From Bretschneidera sinensis (lineage: Eukaryota > Streptophyta > Magnoliopsida > Brassicales > Akaniaceae): a stretch of 64,000 nucleotides of DNA. Positions within the stretch are counted from its first letter, which is position 1, and every line of letters starts with the position of its first letter. The notes below the pieces were generated by a model that was given only the letters and a program-made list of their open reading frames with translations, was not told where the DNA came from and searched no databases. The stretch covers positions 142,658,828 to 142,722,827 of the forward strand of contig CM043700.1 in the NCBI GenBank assembly GCA_023935145.1. Reading direction: 5' to 3'. The position numbers and the translations under genes are program-made. Shown in pieces: positions 34,253 through 47,094 of this stretch.

Positions 34253-36408
34253 TCTAACGTGAAAATAGTGACCATGGTGATAGTGATTCCACCACACCTG
34301 TCCACTTATCGATCTCTTCCTTTGTCAAAAATTCTTAAGCCTAAATTTCAGTTATTAAATTTTTTTTAAGGTTAGAAGGTATTTTTCACCGTTTGTTGGT
34401 TAATTTGATTCTTTCCATTTCACGATAAAAAAAATGCTTTTAGTATAATAAAATTTATAAATAAAATCCAGATAAAAATCTTTCATCTGAGTATCTATTG
34501 TGTATTATGCATGCACGGATTAGTAAAAAACGTGATGACACTATTATTTATTGTGTATTACTATAATATTTAGAGAAGTTTATGAAATGATTTTTGTTTC
34601 ATCTATATATAAACAAAAGTTACAATAAATATTTTATGAAAAAAATCTAAAACTGAAAATAATTTTTAAAAAACTGAATTTGTATAAGAAATTTTTTTTT
34701 TCTTATCATCATATATAAGAAGAAAAAACAGAAAAAGAAATAAAAAAAAAAATAGAATGAAGATTGATGAAAAGGAAGCTTTTTCAATACATGCATCTAG
34801 AGGTGCAGCAACTGTTTTACAAGACAACTAATTAATAAAGTTTAGTACAACTTTGTTAACTATTCTGACCATGAACGAAGATTTTCAACTGCTTTTATTG
34901 ACTTATTACAAATTATTATCCTCCTTTTGTTTGTTATTGCCTGCAAATTCTGTGGTCTAAAACAAATGCGGCAATCAGTAGAAACACATAATGTTAGCTT
35001 ATCAAAACTGTTTTTTTTCATTTTCAACTGCTGTCTATCTGTATGTTTGCCTATAACCATCAATTAGCTGATATTAACAAGCTTAAAAATAAGTGTCACT
35101 AAAAAACCAAAAAAAAAATTGTGTTGATAAATTACACACTACTTCTCCGGCATACAATAAATCTTGAAGTCAATATTTTTAAAGGCGAAAGGACGAGACA
35201 TTTTTTCCTTGTGTGAGTTAAGGTATACTTTCAAAACGTTGAAGCATAAGTTTTTTGCCCTTTTTATTTTTAAAAATAATAATTAATTAATTAAAATAAA
35301 AAAATTTAAAAGAGATATTATTATAACAACTTAAATCGAAAAAATATACATCCCAACCAAAAGATTTATGTTTTTTAAGAATTTCAGTGAGGCTTACCTT
35401 GATAACTCTTTTGAAAATATTGGTTCAAATTAATTAGTCTAATTGAGACTATTGTTTTACTCTAATCTTGATAGAAACCTCTTTTAAGAATTAACTAAAC
35501 TGTCATGTAACTATCGAAAATATGAAATAGTTTCAAATTATTTTAAAATTGTTCAACTATTATGAACACAATATCCTAATGGCATAATATAAAACTATCC
35601 TTTTTTATGATTATAATTCGAAAGATTAATTTAGGGGCACATCGATCGGTTTAGTTGCCAAGCAAAGAAAGCAAGCAAGCATGTGTATGGCGCTATCAAC
35701 AATGAGTGCTCAAATGATGATGCCTTGAGCGCTTTGAGCAAAACAAAATCACCTTCATCTACACCGTTAACATTATTAAGAGTGGTTTACAAATTTATAA
35801 TTCTATTCGTTTAGTTATTTTACTATCTGAATCCGAATTCGAAATCATTAAAAATCATAAAATATTATTCGTAACTGTGAAAAACTCATTTATTTTTATC
35901 TATATTAATTTAAACGGATACGATTTGGATCGATTAACCACAATAAAAAAAACTTACAATTTACCATTTCTATTTGCAACATAATCGAAATCTTGTATAC
36001 AATTAAACATGGGATTTTTCGCTTTTCTTAATCTGTGTTTCGCTAGATCCAATTTCATAAAAGCAACTTCTTAGATAAGGAAGACAACCCACATGGGAGC
36101 CAAAAGCTATAACATTAAAGTATACTTATCCCATGAAAAGGAGAGAATATGTGTACATTGCACTTTTGATTAACAAACACAAATACTGACTCATCTTTAC
36201 ACTCATCTAGGTCACAATCCACATGCAATATCCCTCCAAATTAAATAAGATAAAAAAAAATTTAATTTGATAATTAACCTCCTAAACTAAGTTAACTAAC
36301 TCAATCTGTCATGCCACCTTAAACAGTAAAGCATAAACAACGACTTGAAGAACATGTAAAGCACAGGAAAGAAAAAAAAAAAGCTATTGCTTTCTTTTCC
36401 GGATAATC

Positions 36409-36485
36409 CATGCATGCATGCATCAAAGTTGTCTACCGAATTAATCTTTAGATAAGGGCAAGCGGCGTTCCCCATCTTATAAATA
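36409..36485 (+). promoter_or_regulatory. RY-repeat cluster and TATA box of the small HMA gene
   Basis: CATGCATGCATGCATC (36409-36424) holds three overlapping CATGCA/TGCATG RY elements, the binding site of B3 factors of the ABI3/FUS3/LEC2 group. TATAAATA follows at 36478-36485, about 110 bp before the start codon. RY elements mark seed or embryo expression in many plants; that use is inferred here. Confidence 0.5.
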
Positions 36486-36592
36486 AGGATATCATGACCA
36501 ACTTCTAGTTTATAGAAGAAATACTAATTACAAAACATAAAAACAAGACCTTATCCTATAATTTGGATGTGAAATTAGGGTTCCATCAAAAT

Positions 36593-37623
36593 ATGGCGAA
36601 CATGCAAATAGTTCCAGCTTGCAAGAATGTGGAGGCACAGTACGTGGAGATGAGGGTGCCTTTGTATTCTTATGGCTGTGAGAAGAAAGTCAAGAAGACC
36701 CTATCTCATCTCAAAGGTAACAGGTCTTGCGTTTGCTTTGCCACATTGAGAATATGTATTTATTTATTTTAGCAATTTGGTTTTAGAAAATTGACATGTA
36801 TTCTGTTTTCGTTCACATAAAGTAAAAGTGAAAATCATTTAGGGACTAAAACCAAACGAAATATGTTTTCGTTGATTATTGTTTTAAATCTTAGTGTATT
36901 GATCGAAATACAAAGATCAAATTCCAAATTAACAACTTTTTTATAGATAAACGAAATTGTTGTGTGAACTAAGATATATGTGAGGATAGATTAGAATCAT
37001 CGTTAAAGGTACATGTGGATTGATGGTTTGTGTACGCCAAAATTTTTCTTAGGGCCAAAAGTTCGGACCCAAAAAAAATGTATTCCTTTAGATTGAGGAA
37101 ATGTACAGATCTGTAGTTTGGATGGGTTTAACTCTAGGCCCAAAAATACATGACAAGAGCTAGACAGGTAAAATTAGAAGACCCAATATTATCCATGGCC
37201 CCTGGACCTCTGTTGAGAAGAAACCAGCAGTATATATGGTCTAGTGGGTCCATTGTATCAGGAAGCATGACAAGACACAGGGCAATTTAAGTATTGGTTA
37301 ATTATATTTGCTGTAAATATATGTTGAAAAATTGTAATGTATTTAGTGAATTAAATTTGTGGGCAGGTATATATTCGGTAAATGTAGATTATAATCAACA
37401 AAAGGTGACAGTGTGGGGGATTTGCAACAAATACGATGTGTTAGCAACCATGAGGAGCAAGAGAAAAGAAGCTTCTTTTTGGAATCCAGAGGACATCATC
37501 CAGATGGAAGAATTACCACCACCAAGTAAAGAGTTGAAGGCTCCTTTGGCTCTTATCAGAGCGAGATCTCTAAGCTGGAAATTAGCAGTGAAAAAGGTCT
37601 TCAACAGATCATACTCTTTTTGA
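36593..37623 (+). CDS. Small HMA-fold protein lacking the CxxC metal site, two exons
   Basis: Exons 36593-36716 and 37367-37623 join in frame to 126 residues. The protein has one HMA-type beta-alpha-beta fold: VEMRVPLYSYGCEKKVKKTL, then GIYSVNVDYNQQKVTVWGIC. The usual MxCxxC loop is PLYSYGC, so only the second cysteine (Cys29) remains and ordinary metal chelation is unlikely. The intron falls after LSHLKG, the same place as in the HMA domains of the neighbouring HIPP gene. The C-terminus is basic (RARSLSWKLAVKKVFNRS) and has no CaaX box. Plants have a family of such degenerate HMA proteins whose role is poorly known. The frame is open upstream of 36593, but this is the first in-frame ATG after the TATA box. 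Confidence 0.85.
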
Positions 37624-38111
37624 GGGAAAAAAAAACAATAATACTACTAATAATTGTAGGAAGAATGTTACATTATTGAGTAGTAATACTACTCATGTCA
37701 TTTGTAAATAAATGTTCTTTGGCTCAAGCATTAAATTTAAGTATTCTCTTTCAAGTTTCAACCCTTGTTTTATCTGAATCAAGCCACAAAGCCGCCAAAA
37801 AAAAAAATAGGTGGTCTCGATAGTGCCACGTTACTGAAAACACAATTTAGATGCTTAAACGATGTTGTTTGGGATTGTTTTTCTGTTTTAAGTCAATAAG
37901 ATGACCAAAATAACCATCAATCTTAATGGCACGAAGTTTGATCAATAAGAATTGAAATTGTTGTTGAGATTATCTGTAACACCATGGAGGGACCGAAATT
38001 TTAAAATAATTCTTTGTACCAAAAATGGAAAATTAGGAAATTATTCTGATTATGCCACGTGTAAAAGTTCCAACAAGCAAGAAAAAAGGTACAAAAATTT
38101 TTGGTTAGCTT

Positions 38112-38235
38112 GGATTTAAATCATTGGGTTTAGATCAGTTGAAAATTTCACTGGTAATCTTGAAAAACTTTATTGATAACGTCAATATAGGTGTGAGACC
38201 CAAAAATTAACATTACCAGTAAAATTTCTAAGATT
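38112..38235. repeat. MITE relative downstream of the small HMA gene
   Basis: Its reverse complement shares long blocks with 31431-31576: TGGTAATGTTAATTTTTG, TATATTGACGTT, ATTTTCAACTGAT and the terminal ATGATTTAAATC. One arm has decayed. Confidence 0.6.
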
Positions 38236-38239
38236 ATCA

Positions 38240-41200
38240 GTGGAGTTTTCTAACAAAAGTTTAGACTCGACCAATCAAGAAATCTTCGAGAAGGTGGATG
38301 GAATAAGAAGAGGTATGATGAAATATTATTGACATAAGACGATCAATCGTCAAAAAACTCGCAAAATAATAACTTTAAAAAGTGAGAAGTTAAAGGAGCA
38401 ACATCGAGCCGAGAATGATAACTCAAAGCTGTGAGCTCGAGCATTAAAGAGATTCTAATGGCAAACCTTTAACACCTCGACTTCAAGCGCAACAGATGAG
38501 TCATAACAACCAACTCAAATCAAGAATCACCCAAGAGTCGTGCATTTAATTGGTTAAGGTAAAAGTAGACACAATTAAATACATCCCAAGTAGTGAAATT
38601 ACAAACTTTGACATGTTACACATTCAATGCATTTAATAAAAAAATGTGAAGAAGTGGAAACGTGGGAGACATTTGGGAATTATCAACACAACTGTCTAAA
38701 CCAAAAGAAATACAAATAGCAACAGAATCAATCATAAAAGAGACAGACAATCATCAAACACATATTATCTTTTCTGGACTTACGTTTTGTACTTTCCGAT
38801 AGTCGTAGTTGTAGTTGTAATCGTAGTGGTTGTCTACATTTCTTAGTCTCTTTTACTGTCTCAAAGTTGAGTCAAATCATGACAGCATTGAAGGCTTGGT
38901 CTACATATAATAGCTTCAAGAAACTTGTATCTGGTGTTTTGAGGTTTTAATCCTATAAATCTATGTATCAAAATTGCTTGAGATATAAATATATCGAGCT
39001 TCTTGTTATTGCAAAGTTACTAACTATTTCAATCACTAACTACTAAATTAAATTAGTTTTCTTGAGTTTATAATGGCATATCATAAAGTCTTTTTAATTG
39101 AGGCAACGCCGAATCCATCTAAAGAAATTTTATTTCAATCGAGTCAACCTCAATTGACACATAATTATTTCTTATGTAAACAATAACCTATAAATAAAAG
39201 TATGAGCTCTACTTAATTATTATCTATTTTATCGAAGGCATCAATATATAAGTTGTCGTATAAGAGATTAATTAGAAATTAAATTCCGTTTGAAAATTAA
39301 AAAAAAAATAAAAAAAATTATCTCTTATTGCGTAACCCACAATTATATTAAAAAAAAATAACTACATTATCTTTAATTCTTTTGCATGAGCAAACATGTT
39401 TGGCCACACTCTGTCAAAATCAAATCTGTCAATTTTGTGATTCACACTGACACTCAATCTAGTACCTTCAATTGCACTCTTGATCAAAACGTTGATCAAC
39501 TTTGATCCAAGATCAAGTAGAACAAAGAAGAGCATGCTTGTCTTAGCTTCAGCTTTTCTCCACCGAAGAAGCAGTGGCCAGAAGCTTAGCCCTAAACACA
39601 AAGCAAAACAGTTTGTCTGAAATCATATTTTCTTTGAATTAAATGCATACCGTGTTAATTTTATAAAAAGATTGAATATCATATTATTAATATAAAAAAT
39701 TAATCACAATAATATTTAATTTAATCATAAATATAATTTTATTTTTTTTTGTTTTTCATCGATTAATATCTCCTTACTTTTCTTCTTATATTAATTTCCT
39801 AAAGTCCAAAGTTCGGTAAACTTTGAATTTGTTGTGTCTCGTTCTTTGAACTTAGGTGGGTCGGTCATGCACGTTAGCTCGTTAAGATAAACATAAATGA
39901 TAAAACAGCCGACGTACACTTAACGCTGCTCTCACTCCTCAGTCCTCGTAAGTCAAATTATATGTCACACTCTGAAAGTTAATTTGTATGCCAGCCTGTT
40001 GTTATTAATTGCGAATACTTCTTTTTTTTAACAGATGTCAAAATATATAAGGAGTACTGAATATTAATGGAAACATCAACTTCTCCATACATTTTTTTTT
40101 TCTTTATAGATTGAATCTTATCATTGACGTTAACTTGTGGCTTTAATTCATAGAATTATTAAATTCAAATTGGCCAAATCTAACATTTAATTTGAGCAAA
40201 TCATGACAAAATCATGAAAAGGAAATCTAATTAATTAATAGTCATTTAAATTTACTATTTGTTGTTATTATCATAGATTCATATATTAAAAGGATGTGTG
40301 AAAAGAGAAAAAATTAAAAAAAAAAATTATCACCAAACACTAACAATGTATAAAATATAAATAGATTATGTGAAGTACTTAATTAGAAAATAAAACGTAT
40401 TAAATTATTATGTAAACTCTACAGTAAAAATATTTAATAATAAGTATATGTGACAGTAAATGAGTTATGTATCTAATTTATATTTAAACAATTACTTATT
40501 ATAATATGTTGAGAAATTGTTCTTTTCCTATTTCTTTTATTTTCTTTTACGTATTCTCTTTCTATCGTGATTAATTAGTATCAATTCTTAAAATTAGGTG
40601 GTTTTCTTTTTCATAATTAGTTGTGGCTTCAATCTGCAATGTGTTTCAATTAGTAACTTATCAACTAAGTTTGGAGCAATGTCTTGGTCTAATAGAGAAT
40701 CTGATCTTGAGCCATATGGTTTCTGGATATGGAAGGAGCAAAAATTGTGCAGTTAAGGCTGACCTACGTATTTCACCAAATACATTTTTTATTATTTTCA
40801 TTTCTAGAAAACAAATTTTGTTCTTATTGAACAAACAAGTTTTCTAAAAAATAAAAGAAGAAAACGAAAACTGTTTTCATTCTTTGAAAATATAAAATGA
40901 AAAATAAAAATAAAAAATGTTTTTAAAAACTAAACACACATTAATTTTGCTTAAATCTACGTCAAACATCGCAAAATATTCAGAAAAAAAGCTTCCACGA
41001 AAAATTAAAATACATATACATTGAAGCTAGATACTCTCTAACAAGCAATAAATAATAATGATAAAAATATACGTCCCGATGGATCTTGATTTTAATTATT
41101 GTTTTAATTTGGATTGGTTTGAAGGGGACTTTATATCCACAGAATGAAGATGAAGACGGAAATGAGATTTAATTTATTATAGGATTTGGGGTTCGGGTTC

Positions 41201-43610
41201 GGGTTTGGGATTGCATTCCGTGTCTTAATTATTCTCAAACCCGCTATATATGTAATAATGTGTATAATATGCAAATATATAATACTATATGATATGATAA
41301 TTAATTTTATATCATATTTACCTAATTTTATGTTTTTATTATTGTAGTGTTTAATTAAAAAAGCATACTTATAAAAAAAATAAAGTTAATAACGGTTTAA
41401 AAGAGAATACCTAAATTTATAAACGGGAATATTTCACGTTCTGAACAAATAAACGGGATATAGACAATGATTTATAACTCCATCAAAGACGGTGATGGAG
41501 TAAAAAAAAAAATTCCCATTCAAGGCAATGATAGAGAAAGATTTGGTTAACAAGAATAAGGAGGACAGAAAATGCATTTTGCGCCTCAGATCCGCCCGAC
41601 TGCCATTGCTAATAAAGCTCCAATAAATTCATGACCAGAAGAAAAAAAATCCATAGATCGACATAACTGATCATAAAGATTGATTTGTTGAGATACTCCT
41701 CAAATCCTACATCAGATAGAAATGTTATTGTAAGTAGTTGTAGTCCCACATTGTTTATGTGTCAAAAAGATGTGAGTACTACTTATTATAACTATGGACA
41801 TTAAGAGAGGTAGTCTCTCACTCCTATTTCTAAGCATGAAGAGTTTGTCAGATGTAGAGTGTAGCAAACCAAACACCAATATAACTTTTTAAAATAGGGC
41901 TTTTACAATGATCTAAGGGTTGACTGAACATTGGGTGTATTGAGATTTGGGTTGTTAAATTGGAAAGATTTTTCACACAGTTTTGCCTATAAAATTTGTG
42001 TACTTTGGAGTTGTGAGTTTTTACAGCTTTCCTCCATCTAAAAGTTACAATGAGTGTTTTAGTATAGTATTGGTTAGAGAAATCGTACAACTGATATAAC
42101 TAAGAATTAATAATAGATTGATTATCACGTGGATATAAGCAAAAAGTGTTGAAACACGTTAAAATTCTTGAATTTTTTTTTTAATTTTTACTATTGTGAA
42201 TATGTGGTTGTTGATTAGGTGACATAATTCTCAACAAATTTTCACGTCATATTTACATAAAGAGATCGAAATAATGACATAATATATTTATAAAGTTACG
42301 ATGAATCATTATTTGTATAATTCTATTAGAAGATAATAATATTATTATCATATTCAATATTATATCGAATATTTACAACAAAAAAGAAGAATGGTAAAAC
42401 GTGATACCCAAACGTTTATCATGTTTTTTTTGCTTTTACTTAAAGATTAAACAAAAAGGAAAATTAGAGAAAAACAAATTAAATTGAAGAGAGAGAGAGA
42501 GACTTAAAAAGTTAATTGAAGATTCACCAAAATAGTGACAATATATAAAATATATATGTACTCCAAATAAACCATGGTACAATTTCTTTTATAATAGTAT
42601 AATACAATGCGTTTATTACGTAAACCTTATATTAAAAAATTCATCACTGACACACATAGCCCATCGAGATTTCTTCCCATATCCATATATACAAGAAATA
42701 ATTTTTTTTTACAAGAAAAAATTATGATATGTTTTTTTTTTAATTTCATGATAATTTATAATTTACGCAATTCTATTAGATTGTAAAAATATTTATTCAA
42801 GAAAAATGATAAAGCATGATTACACAACCGTTAGGTTTTATGCTTTTACGGAAAGAAAAAAATAAAGGCCAATGATATTCATGAGAAATAAATTAAACGT
42901 GTGATTATGTATACCTAGAAATTCATTATTGAGTGTGATCATTACTACTACTAATTCTCATTCATCATTGAACTGGACGGATAATGATTGCAAATTAACG
43001 TCTAAGCTGTTTGAACACAAATCTAACATTTACGCTGTCAGGATACAATTATTGATTTTAGGTTGAGCAAAGGTACGTTTGCTTAGCTTCTTATCATGTG
43101 GTAAAGATTCAAAAATGATTTTAAATTAATTTTAAATAAAAATATTATGAAATTAAAATTTATTTATCGTTAGATAAAAACTATGTTAAAAGTACTGTAA
43201 AATTAATTGTTGTTTTTGATAAATCAATTGTAAAACTGTTGTTTGATGTTGAAAATACTAAAAAAAAAGTATATGAGTACTATTTGACTATTTGAAGATT
43301 TTTTTTTATCAAATTGACTTTATTATTTGTACAATATAAATATATTAATTTTATTCACAATAAAAAAAAATTGAATTAATAAATATATATTTTTAAAATA
43401 AATAAAATAATAAAAATAAAGAATGACATGTGATTTAAATCTTGACAATGGTGTAAATACTTTTGTTTTACAAAAGTAATTTAAGAACACGAATAGTGTC
43501 AACACTGATTCTTGGATTAAAAACTACAAAACACAACTTTTGATTTTAAGTTTAAATCGATATTTTTATGTTGTTTTCAGTTTCCAATTCATCTAAAAAC
43601 TACGTAAAAA
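38240..43610. other. Long gene-poor stretch, no gene seen
   Basis: Frames are short and unconvincing, including a 79-residue minus frame at 39362-39601 with no recognised domain. About 38280-39010 could be an old LTR and about 41690-41830 another LTR relic (ACTCCTCAAATCCTACATC, GTCCCACATTG), but neither has paired ends. A G-rich run, GGTTCGGGTTCGGGTTTGGG, lies near 41190. Confidence 0.5.
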
Positions 43611-43611
43611 T

Positions 43612-44185
43612 GAAGGACATGTTTGGATAGGGTTTTTGAAAACTATTTTCAGTTTTCGAAAATTGAAAACAGTTTTCAAAAACTCTTTTTTATGTTTGAC
43701 AAACAGTTTTCAAAATTAGTTTTCTAAAACAGTTTTCAAAAAACTAGTTTTCAAAAACTGTTTTCTGAAAACTCAAAATTGATGTTTTCTAACATAATTT
43801 TTGAAAAATAGCCCAAAATCACTTTTTACTTTTCTGTTTCATTTTTTCTCAATAGTATATAAAATTATTAAAATATTAAAAATAAAATAATATTAATTAT
43901 TTTTAAGTATTTAGTAAATATGAGAAATAAAATTAATATAGATTTTAAATTTAAACTCAAAACTAAAAATAATTACAAGGTGTATCAAAACAGTTTTCAA
44001 AATAAGATTATCCAAACAACATTTCACTGTTTTCTGTTTTGGAAACAATTTTCGAGTTACAGTTATTCAAACATGTTTTTTTTAGAAAATATTATAAAAC
44101 TGTTTTCAATTTTTGTTTTTGAAAACGGTTTTTAAAAATTGAAAGCAAAAAACTATTATCAAAACATGTTTGAAATATTTGACAT
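43612..44185. repeat. AT-rich foldback cluster built on TTTTGAAAAC words
   Basis: About ten copies of TTTTGAAAAC/GTTTTCAAAA in both orientations make many possible hairpins. GTTTGGATA near 43623 is mirrored by TATCCAAAC near 44005, and ACATGTTTGGATA by CAAAACATGTTT near 44165. This suggests nested MITE copies. A frame inside (43920-44135) is a by-product. Confidence 0.5.
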
Positions 44186-44571
44186 AATTTATATTTTTTC
44201 ACAATACAAACAGTTTGAAAAACTTTACCAAACAAACACTAAAAAATTAAAATAGAGTATTTAATTTTAATTCAAAAGGGAAGACCCACAACAGTCCCAC
44301 GAGACACGGTTTAGCAATAAACAAAAAATTAGTACTAGTAGCCGGTGAAGAGAGTTTGGTCAAATGTCAAAACTGTCAATCCCCACTACACGTCTCTATT
44401 GGCTTATAAATTTGGCTGCAATTGCTCCTTCTTCTCCATTCTGCTCCATTCTCCAAACATACCTTCAACATTATCACAAAATTTCTCCAAACTGTCAAGC
44501 TTTTGATCTTCAAAATTTCTCCACAGAATAACGTTAACAGAAAGGAAATTAAAGACAGAAATCGATCGATC

Positions 44572-44769
44572 ATGATAACGGTTGCAATTATGGCGGAGCT
44601 ATTAGGAGAGTACACGGTGGCTCTCGCAAGATTTGCACAGGTTCTTTTACCTCCCAGGCATAGGCTTACCATTCATTTACGTGGTCTCGGCAATCTTCGT
44701 TTTCCTCCTTCTTCTTCTTCTTCTTCTGCCTTCCCTCAAGACTCTTCGTTTTTCTTTGTTTCTTTCTAA
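44572..44769 (+). CDS. Small hypothetical protein, 65 residues
   Basis: ATG at 44572 begins MITVAIMAELLGEYTVALAR, followed by a Pro/Arg segment (LLPPRHRLTIHLRG) and a Ser/Phe-rich tail. It sits about 165 bp after TATAAATT (44405-44412) in a C/T-rich leader, a normal promoter-leader arrangement. I recall short conserved plant proteins with an IMAEL..EYT..LA start, but cannot verify that here. It could be a real micro-gene or chance. Only one exon is seen; no splice partner was needed to reach the stop. Confidence 0.4.
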   Translation: MITVAIMAELLGEYTVALARFAQVLLPPRHRLTIHLRGLGNLRFPPSSSSSSAFPQDSSFFFVSF

Positions 44770-44779
44770 TTGGATGCTC

Positions 44780-46780
44780 TGTATTTCCTTTTTTTAATTA
44801 ATCAATTCTTTTTTCCACTTGTTAATTTATGCATTTCTCTGATTATTTTCTTGCGGTTGCATTTCTTTTCAACACGATCCATTCTGGAGGAGATGGTGTA
44901 AATTAGTAGATAATTTTTTCTATCTCTATTTTTCAATTTTTTTTAATTAAATTTGTAATTCAAGACAAATCTGAGTTCTTCGTTTTTGTAGTAGTAGATT
45001 GTATGTAAGGTGAGGTGAGGGCCTCTTAAAATTTGATGTGACGATGTGTAACTTCGTTCCCTATGGTACAAGTGCTTATGTGAACTTTGGGATGGGATTT
45101 CTTATCTTCTATTAATTATTGGGATCCTCTCGCTAGGAAACACTGCACTGAGTGTAAAACACCTTTTTCCGCTGGATGAAATTTTTAAGATCAGTAATAT
45201 TTATATAATTATTATTCACGTTATCAACGAAGTTACGTGAAAAAAATTTCAGACCAATGTAAAAATGGAGTTTTGTATCTTGTCCAAATAAAAATTTTAA
45301 CTTATTTTTTAAAAAGAAATTCAAACTTGAGAACGATTACTTTCAAATCATTTATTTAAGAGATTCACGATCGATTATTCTTTCTGTATTAAAAGAAGAG
45401 AAACGAACATATTACTTTAAATATTCACAAAACAAGTTCAAAGCATAAACATAATGATGTCTCAAAGCCAAACAAATAACAAAGTACATTTTTTTTATTC
45501 AATTTTGTTCAATCATAAAATTTGTTAATATTAATGTTTAGCTCAATGCAGTGTATCTATACATCTTATGAATTTGCAACAACAAACAAGTCATTTCCGA
45601 GAATAAAGAAGGAAAAGGGGGATTTGACAACAATACATTTTACATGGTGCCTATTTTATTTGGAACTAGGCTACATCATTTTGTTTGTATGCAAATTACA
45701 AAGAATATAACTATAGAAGACAAAGCCCTTATAATACTATGTTCTCTTATAATTCATACAAAAGAATTAATTATTTAACTATATTTATAAAGTAAGGTAC
45801 ATGAAAACAGGATTGGGATCTTGCATTGGAGAATTGTTTTTGGTTGGTATTTGGTATTGTTTAAAATTAAATCATCAAAATAACTCAGGGGTTCAAATGT
45901 CTTTTAAATAAATATAAGAGTGTTTAGATAATTAATTAAAAAAATTAATTTTTAATTTCTAATTTTTTTTGATGATATTGAACTGATCGATGATTGAAAA
46001 AGTATAATCTCAATATGTTTTTTTTCTTCATATTTTAAAGTTTTTTAAATGTCCAAAAAACATTTTAAAGTGATCCAATCTTAGTTTTAGATTTTATTTT
46101 TGATGAATTAACCCATCATCTCACTATTAACAACACGGTAGCAAAGATAATCTCAGTCACATAAATCCAAATCCATTGTCGATTAACAAAGAAAGTTGAA
46201 GACAAAATTTAGGATGTTGAACTTTCATTTTGTGTTTTCCCTCAAACAGTGTCCATTTTGAAAAATAAACTAGACAATCATCCTAACAATAATTTTGAAA
46301 GCTTAACCTCAGTTACATGTGAAGTACTTATTTTTCATCTTGAATTGAATTTGAAACATTATTTTATAAATGATAATAAATTTTTGTGTGTATATATATT
46401 AAAATTAAATAAATCTGACAAATTATAATAAATATATGAAATAAAAATTGACATGACATATTGATGTGGATTAGTAATCATTTTTAATGGTATTAAAGTA
46501 ATTTTTTTTAAATAAATTATCAAATGGCGCAATATGTTAGATATTTCATATTTTCACTGGTCCAAGCGGAAAGGTTTATTGGCCCCGTACAGAGAAGAAG
46601 TGGTTTATCTCAAAAGGAAAAAAATCAATAAATAAGTGGTAGAAAAATGAAATACTTAAAACATGAGGGAACTAAATTAATTTATTATAAACTACAGGGG
46701 CATATATGCAAGTGAATGGGAACAAAAACCATACGGAATACTTTTTGGCGTTAATCCATATCTAAAGCAAAAAAAATCCA
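44780..46780. other. Intergenic, no gene seen
   Basis: AT-rich sequence with low-complexity short frames only. The final 100 bases before 46780 are probably promoter of the next gene. Confidence 0.55.
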
Positions 46781-46859
46781 AAAGCAGAAGAGACCGATTT
46801 CTCACGCAGCTTGCTTGGTTTCACAGGTGAAATAGAGTTGCAGGAGCATCAGTCTTCTG

Positions 46860-47059
46860 GTATGCTCTACGATCATGATTCTTTTCTAAGTTTGTCACGT
46901 ATCTTCAAATTATTAATATGGTTATCCTTTTTTTTCCTGATATAATCGATACTGTTCTTGATCAGTCAATCATGATTCGTTTGTTCAATTATAAGTCTTT
47001 ACTTTTACTCGATTGACCCTTATAATTGATATAATTTTTTTTTTTTTGGTTTTGATCAG
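46860..47059 (+). other. Probable 5' UTR intron of the 1221-residue protein gene
   Basis: Donor CTTCTG followed by GTATGC (46860) and a T-rich tract ending TTTGATCAG (47058-47059) frame a 200-base intron just upstream of the start codon at 47095. The leader exon (about 46780-46859) has no ATG in a good context. Confidence 0.45.
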
Positions 47060-47094
47060 TTGATCCAATTGTCACATACTCTTCATGAGATAAG

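Larger units (their letters stand above)
32495..36400. other. Intergenic, no gene seen
   Basis: Very AT-rich. It contains two related inverted-repeat patches (33325-33460 and 34140-34252) and scattered T and A runs; the frames present are low complexity. About 35170-35400 may be an old repeat loosely related to 3230-3420. Confidence 0.55.

Noticed and set aside
38280..39010. Possible solo LTR
   Set aside because: The composition resembles an LTR, but no TG...CA ends or target duplication could be fixed.
39362..39601. 79-residue minus-strand frame
   Set aside because: Some hydrophobic and basic segments but no family resemblance, promoter or splice partner that I could support.
41690..41835. 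Possible LTR relic with CCCACATTG-type words
   Set aside because: Too short and unpaired; only word-level resemblance.
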